64,000 nt of DNA from Miltoncostaea sp963762825 (lineage in GTDB: Bacteria > Actinomycetota > Thermoleophilia > Miltoncostaeales > Miltoncostaeaceae): contig CAVXLZ010000001.1 in the NCBI GenBank assembly GCA_963762825.1, positions 1,240,001-1,304,000 of the forward strand. The letters run 5' to 3'. Shown piece after piece: positions 59,772 to 64,000 of the stretch (position 1 is the first letter of the stretch; every line of letters begins with the position of its first letter). A program made the position numbers and the translations under genes. The notes beneath the pieces are model-generated. The model worked only from the letters and a program-made list of their open reading frames with translations. It searched no databases and was not told the DNA's origin.

Positions 59772-61327
59772 CTACGGGCGGGGCTGGCGCACCACGGGAG
59801 ACCGCGCCGCGCCGGCCTCGTCGAGGCGACGCACCGGGGTGCTGTAGGGCGCATCGCGGGCGATCCCCGGATCGACCGCGGCCTCGCGCGAGGATCTCCT
59901 CGATCGCGTCGGCGAAAGCCGTCGAGGGTCTCCCGCGTCTCGGTCTCGGTCGGCTCGATCATCAGCGCCTCCTCGACCAGCAGCGGGAAGTAGACCGTGG
60001 GCGGGTGGTATGCCGAAGTCGAGCAGGCGCTTGGCGAGGTCGAGCGGTCCGAATCCCCAGCTCCCGCTTCATCGGCGGCGCCGGAGAGCACGAACTCGTG
60101 CATGCAGCGTTCGCCGAAGGCCAGCCGGCAGGTACTGCCCGATCGCCGGACGGCGCATCAGCGCGAGCAGGTAGTTGGCGTTCAGGACCGCGGTCTCGGA
60201 CGCCTCGCGCAGGCCCTCCGCACCGAGCGAGCAGATGTAGGCGTAGGAGCGCACGAAGACGCCGAAGTTGCCCTGGAAGCCGCGCAGGCGCCCGATCGAC
60301 TTGGGGCGCTCCTCGTCCAGGTCGAAGCGTGCCGGCCCATCGCCCGCGCTCTCGTCGCGCACGATCCGGGGCACCAGCAGGTAGGGCTCGATCCGGTCGG
60401 AGACGGCGATCGGCCCGGCGCCGGGTCCGCCGCCGCCGTGCGGCTGGGTGAACGACTTGTGCAGGTTGAAGTGCACGATGTCGAAGCCCATGTCGCCCGG
60501 GCGGCTGATCGCCCATCACCGCGTTCAGGTTGGCGCCGTCGTAGTAGAGGGTCGCCCCCGCGTCGTGGACGATGCGCGCGATCTCCTCGATGTTGGGGTC
60601 GAAGAGCCCGAGCGTGTTCGGGTTCGTCAGCATCAGGCAGGCGACCCGGTCGTCGGCCTTGCGCGCGCAGGTCGTCGAGGTCGACGCCGCCGTCGGGCGC
60701 GGTCGCCGACCTTCACCACCTCGTAGCCGGCCATCGTCACCGTGGCCGGGTTGGTGCCGTGCGCGGTGTCGGGCGTGAGCACCGAGCGTGCGCTCGTCTC
60801 GCCACGGTCCTCGTGGTAGGCCCGGGTCAGCAGCAGGCCGGCGAGCTCGCCGTGCGAGCCGGCGCTCGGCTGCAGCGAGACGTGAGGCAGCCCGCAGATC
60901 TCGGCGAGCGCGCGCTCGCAGGCTCCACATCAGCTCCAGCGCGCCCTGGGCCCGCGCCGGGCGCCTGCAGCGGGATGCAGGCGCGCGTTGCCCGGGCAGG
61001 GCCGCGACGCGCTCGTGGAGCTTGCGGGTTGTGCTTCATCGTGCACGAGCCGAGCGGGTAGAAGCCGCTGTCGAGGTCGAAGTTGCGCTTGCGAGAGCCG
61101 TTGTAGTGGCGCACGATCTCCGGCTCGGCGATCTCGGGCAGCTCCGGCGGTGCGATTCGGCGCAGGCGGTCGGGCAGCAGCTCGCCGATCGGCAGCTCGG
61201 GGACGTCGACGTCGGGAGCGGTGAAGGCGCGCCGGCCCGGACGCGAGCGCTCGTAGATGGTGAGGATCTCCTCGCGCTGCTGCGGCGTCTGCACGGCGGT
61301 GACCCCGTTCCCGTTGCCCGCGCTCAC
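59772..61327 (-). pseudogene. gcvPB: Glycine dehydrogenase subunit 2 (GcvPB), many frameshifts
   Basis: PLP half of the P protein of the glycine cleavage system. Reading across frames gives PLGSCTMKHNP, AHGTNPATVTMAGYEVV, YYDGANLNAVMG, FDIVHFNLHKSFTQPHGGGGPG (PLP lysine) and MHEFVLSG, then DLAKRLLDFG and FPLLVEEALMIEPTETE. No in-frame stops occur. The sequence needs at least 13 single-base corrections, roughly at 59893, 59927, 60011, 60045, 60076, 60130, 60511, 60665, 60700, 60920, 60970, 60995 and 61028. Most are inserted bases, for example AACCCG[C]AAGCTC. GTG 61327 overlaps the gcvPA stop by GTGA. The conservation argues for sequence error. Confidence 0.85.
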
Positions 61328-62716
61328 GCCTTCGCCCCCGATCCGGCCAGAGCGCGCGACTCGGCGGCCACCGCCCGCCCCAGCACGTCGGCGAGGCGGT
61401 CGATGTCGGCGCGCGAGCGCTGCTCGGTGATCGCGACGAGCAGGCCGTCGGCGTACTCCGGGTACTCGCGCCCGAGCGGCGTAGCCCGCGTTGACGCCCT
61501 CGGCCGCGCAGCGCTCGATGACCGCCTCGACCGGGGCGTCGAGCGCCAGCGCGAACTCCCGCGCGATCGGCTGGTCGTGGAGCGCGCGGACGCCGGCGAA
61601 CGGCGCTCAGCGTACGGCGGGCGTAGTCGGCGCGGCGCAGCATCAGCTCGGCGAGCTCCACCGCGCCCCGCTTGCCGAGCCAGGAGAGGTAGATCACGCC
61701 GGCCAGCGCGTTCAGCACCTGGGCGGTGCAGATGTTGCTCGTCGCCTTCTCGCGACGGATGTGCTGCTCGCGGGTCTGGAGCGTGAGCACGAACCCGCGT
61801 CGGCCGTCGACGTCGCGGGTCTCGCCGGCGATGCGGCCGGGCATGCGGCGGAGGTGCTCCTCGCTGGCGGCGAAGAAGCCGAACGAGGGACCGCCGAAGT
61901 CGAGGCGGTTGCCGAGCGGACTGGCCCTCCCCGACCGCCACGTCGACGCCGAGCTCGCCCGGCGGTCTTCAGGATGCGCGAGCGGGAGCGGGTCGCAGGC
62001 GCAGACCACGAGCGCCCCGGCGCACTTCGCGGCGGCGACGATGCGGCTCGAGGTCCTCGATCGCGCCGAGGAAGTTCGGCTGCTGCACGATGACCGCCGC
62101 CGTGTCGGGGCCGATGCGCGACTCGAGCTCGGCGAGGTCGGTGACCCCATCTCGGAGCGGCACCTCGACGACCTCCTGGCCGTAGCCGGGCGCGAGCGTC
62201 TGCGAGGGTGGCGCGGCTGTGCGGGTGAACCCCGCGGGAGACGACGACGTCGCGGCGCCCGTTGGCGAGCTTGGCCAGGTAGGCGGCGTTGCCGACCGCC
62301 GAGGGGCCCTCGTAGAGCGAGGCGTTCGAGACCGGCAGCCCGGTGAGCTCGGAGATCGCCGTCTGGTACTCGAACATCACCTGCAGACCGCCCTGGGAGA
62401 TCTCCGGCTGGTAGGGCGTGTACGGCGTGAGGAACTCCGAGCGCGACAGGATCGAGTCGATCAGCGCCGGGACGTAGTGGTCGTACATCCCGGCGCCGAG
62501 GAAGCTGATCTCGTCCTCGGCGCTGACATTGCGCGATGCCAGGCGGCCCAGGCGGGCGAAGACCTCCTGCTCGGGGAGCCCCGCAGGGAGATCGAGCGGG
62601 CGGCCCAGACGCAGCGACTCGGGGATCGACGCGAAGAGCTCCTCGATCGAGGACACGCCGATCACCGCGAGCATCTCGCGCAGATCCTCGTCGGTGAGGG
62701 ACGTGTAGCGGCTCAC
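61324..62716 (-). pseudogene. gcvPA: Glycine dehydrogenase subunit 1 (GcvPA), many frameshifts
   Basis: The other half of the P protein. The first 170 residues are clean: SRYTSLTDEDLREML, FLGAGMYDHYVPALIDSIL, FLTPYTPYQPEISQGGLQVM, SNASLYEGPSAVGNAA. Then frames change about seven times, near 62203, 62048, 61983, 61965, 61922, 61609 and 61482, each fixed by removing one base. Conserved blocks continue: QQPNFLGAIEDLE, RLDFGGPSFGFFA, REKATSNICTAQVLNALAGVIYLSWLG, REYPEYADGLLVA. GTG 62716 overlaps the gcvH stop by GTGA. Confidence 0.85.
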
Positions 62717-63112
62717 AGGCCGGCCAGGTACGCCCGATAGGCGGGCTCGTCCATGAGGGTCTCGAGTTCCCCGGGGTCCGAGAGCCTCACCCTGATGAGC
62801 CAGCCCTCGCCGTAGGGGTCCTCGTTGACCACGTCGGGGCGCTCGTTGACGAGTCGGGTTCACGGCCACCACCTCGCCGCTCGCCGGGGCGAAGATGTCG
62901 GACACGGCCTTCACCGACTCGAGCTCGCCGTAGGCGGAGTCCTTGGTGATCGTCGCGCCGACCTTCGGCGGGTCGTAGTAGACGACCTCGCCGAGCGCGT
63001 CCTGCGCGTACCAGGTGATCCCGAAGACGTGCTCGTCGCCGTCGGCTCTCACCCAGTCGTGCTCGGGGTGGTAGCGCAGGTCGGCGGGATAGCTCTCGTC
63101 GGCGGCAGCCAT
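62713..63112 (-). pseudogene. gcvH: Glycine cleavage H protein, one frameshift
   Basis: Lipoyl carrier of the glycine cleavage system, about 133 residues when corrected: YHPEHDWVRADGDEHVFGITWYAQDALGEVVYY, the lipoylated Lys in LESVKAVSDIFAPASGEVVAVN, then RLVNERPDVVNEDPYGEGWLIRV and LMDEPAYRAYLAGL. The frame breaks once near 62863, just after AVN. ATG 63112 is preceded by AAGGAG. Between gcvT and gcvPA, the usual operon order. Confidence 0.88.
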
Positions 63113-63122
63113 CAGATCTCCT

Positions 63123-64000
63123 TCATTCCTTCGGGGATGTCGCCACGAGCGGGCGGCGGGCGGTGCGGGCGGACTTGGGCTTCCCACGGACGTCGATGAC
63201 GATGTCGTGGTCGGGCGAGGCGTGGGGGCTCGGCAGGTACGCCATGCCGATACCCACATCGAGGGACGGGGAGAGGGTCCCGCTGGTGACGCGACCGACC
63301 CGCCGGCCGTCGATGAGGACCTCGTGACCCCCGCGCGGGATGCCCGGCTCGGTCAGCGCGAAGATCGCGAGCCGCTCCGGCGTGCCGTTCTCGGCCTGGC
63401 CTCGCATCACGTCGGCGCCGAAGAAGCGGCCACTCTCCAGGTCGCACGCCCACTTCAGCCCTGCCTCGATCGGCGTGCGCTCGCGCGAGAGCTCCTGCCC
63501 GTACAGCGGATAGCCCATCTCGAGGCGGAGCGTGTCCCGGGCCACCAGCCCCGTCGGGACCGGGGCGCCCTCGTTCGCCATCAGGGCGTCCCAGAGGGCC
63601 GGTGCGCCCTCCCAGGGGCACATCAACTCGACGCCGGGCTCGCCGGTGTAGCCCGTCCGCGCGATGAGGCAGGGAACCCCGGCGATCGTGTCCTCGGCGA
63701 CCTCGAAGTAGTCGAGCGCAAAGGCGCTCGGGGTCGCGGCCAGCGGGCCGAGCGCGTCGGCCCAGCGAGGGCCCTGGAGGGCGAGCATCGCCACCTCTGC
63801 CGACCGGTCGGCCAGATCGGCCCGCCGCGGCAGCCGGTCCTCGAGGCGCTCGCGGCAGGCGCCGATGTTGGACGCGTTGACCACCAGCAGGTAGCGATCG
63901 GCGAGCGCGTAGACGATCAGGTCGTCGATCACGCCTCCGTCGTCCTCGCACATGAGCGTGTACTGCCCCTGGCCCGGACCGATCGCCGAGAGATCGTTCG
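63123..64000 (-). CDS. gcvT: Glycine cleavage T protein (aminomethyltransferase), 5' end off window
   Basis: Tetrahydrofolate-dependent component. The visible ~292 residues are uninterrupted and enter from the window edge (LSAIGPGQGQYTLMCEDDGGVIDDLIVYAL). They include YLLVVNASNIGACRERL, ARTGYTGEPGVELMCP, RDTLRLEMGYPLYGQEL, TPIEAGLKWACD, GRVTSGTLSPSLDVGIGMAYL. In contrast to gcvH, gcvPA and gcvPB this gene has no frameshift. It leads gcvT-gcvH-gcvPA-gcvPB; no glycine riboswitch is visible in the part given. Confidence 0.95.
   Translation of the reverse strand, partial: NDLSAIGPGQGQYTLMCEDDGGVIDDLIVYALADRYLLVVNASNIGACRERLEDRLPRRADLADRSAEVAMLALQGPRWADALGPLAATPSAFALDYFEVAEDTIAGVPCLIARTGYTGEPGVELMCPWEGAPALWDALMANEGAPVPTGLVARDTLRLEMGYPLYGQELSRERTPIEAGLKWACDLESGRFFGADVMRGQAENGTPERLAIFALTEPGIPRGGHEVLIDGRRVGRVTSGTLSPSLDVGIGMAYLPSPHASPDHDIVIDVRGKPKSARTARRPLVATSPKE

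Overview
The window is GC-rich, densely coded chromosomal DNA with very short or overlapping junctions (ATGA, GTGA, TTGA and TGATG). I read it as an Actinomycetota genome, most likely a deep branch such as Thermoleophilia. This rests on the gene order smc-rnc-acpP-plsX-rpmF-yceD-coiled coil-coaD-rsmD-recG, a Cys-rich L28, a Ser/Thr kinase beside def/fmt, EgtB/EgtD, and a DUF3352 lipoprotein. PriA keeps its helicase motifs, which the mycobacterial homologues have lost. There are no tRNAs, rRNAs, insertion sequences, prophage genes or CRISPR arrays that I can support.

Layout. 1-7118 (minus): chromosome, RNA and lipid housekeeping from recG to the 5' end of smc; rpmB diverges at 7197. 7428-20299 (minus): one long run metK-priA-unknown-kinase-def-fmt-rsmB-rpe-ribD-ribE-ribBA-ribH, joining methionine and formyl-methionine processing, rRNA methylation and the whole riboflavin pathway. 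20370-27126 (minus): lipoprotein, der, plsC, cmk, aroA and an unknown protein. 27384-28345 (plus): a zinc-ribbon microprotein coupled to a hydrolase. 28401-32318 (minus): hisC-aroF-tyrA plus a secreted protein, aromatic amino acid synthesis. 32562-36413 (plus): nadB-nadA-nadC-DUF1272, preceded by three phased ACGTCAA repeats. 36652-40084 (minus): scpA-scpB-rluB-aroH-metallopeptidase.

From 40 kb the content becomes more accessory: a LuxR-type ATPase with an AhpD-like protein, trpS, a CPBP protease coupled to a Crp/Fnr regulator, and egtB-egtD under a near-perfect CRP-type palindrome. A VanW protein and a fluoroacetate-dehalogenase-like hydrolase follow. Next comes a signalling-like locus at 51.5-58.9 kb: a large LuxR/TPR regulator, a PaaK/LuxE-like acyl-activating enzyme, a FeeM-like N-acyl amino acid synthase and a membrane GGDEF-EAL protein. 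The window closes with the glycine cleavage genes gcvT-gcvH-gcvPA-gcvPB (minus).

Two features cut across the window. First, several well-conserved genes have no ATG, GTG or TTG near the expected start. In three of them (rnc, the hydrolase, aroH) a CTG sits exactly where the start should be, as a CTGA overlap with the upstream stop. Second, single-base frameshifts cluster very densely in gcvH-gcvPA-gcvPB (about 59.89-62.87 kb), while the protein frames stay otherwise conserved; this looks more like a local sequence-quality problem than gene decay. Isolated homopolymer frameshifts also affect the tails of trpS and the VanW protein.
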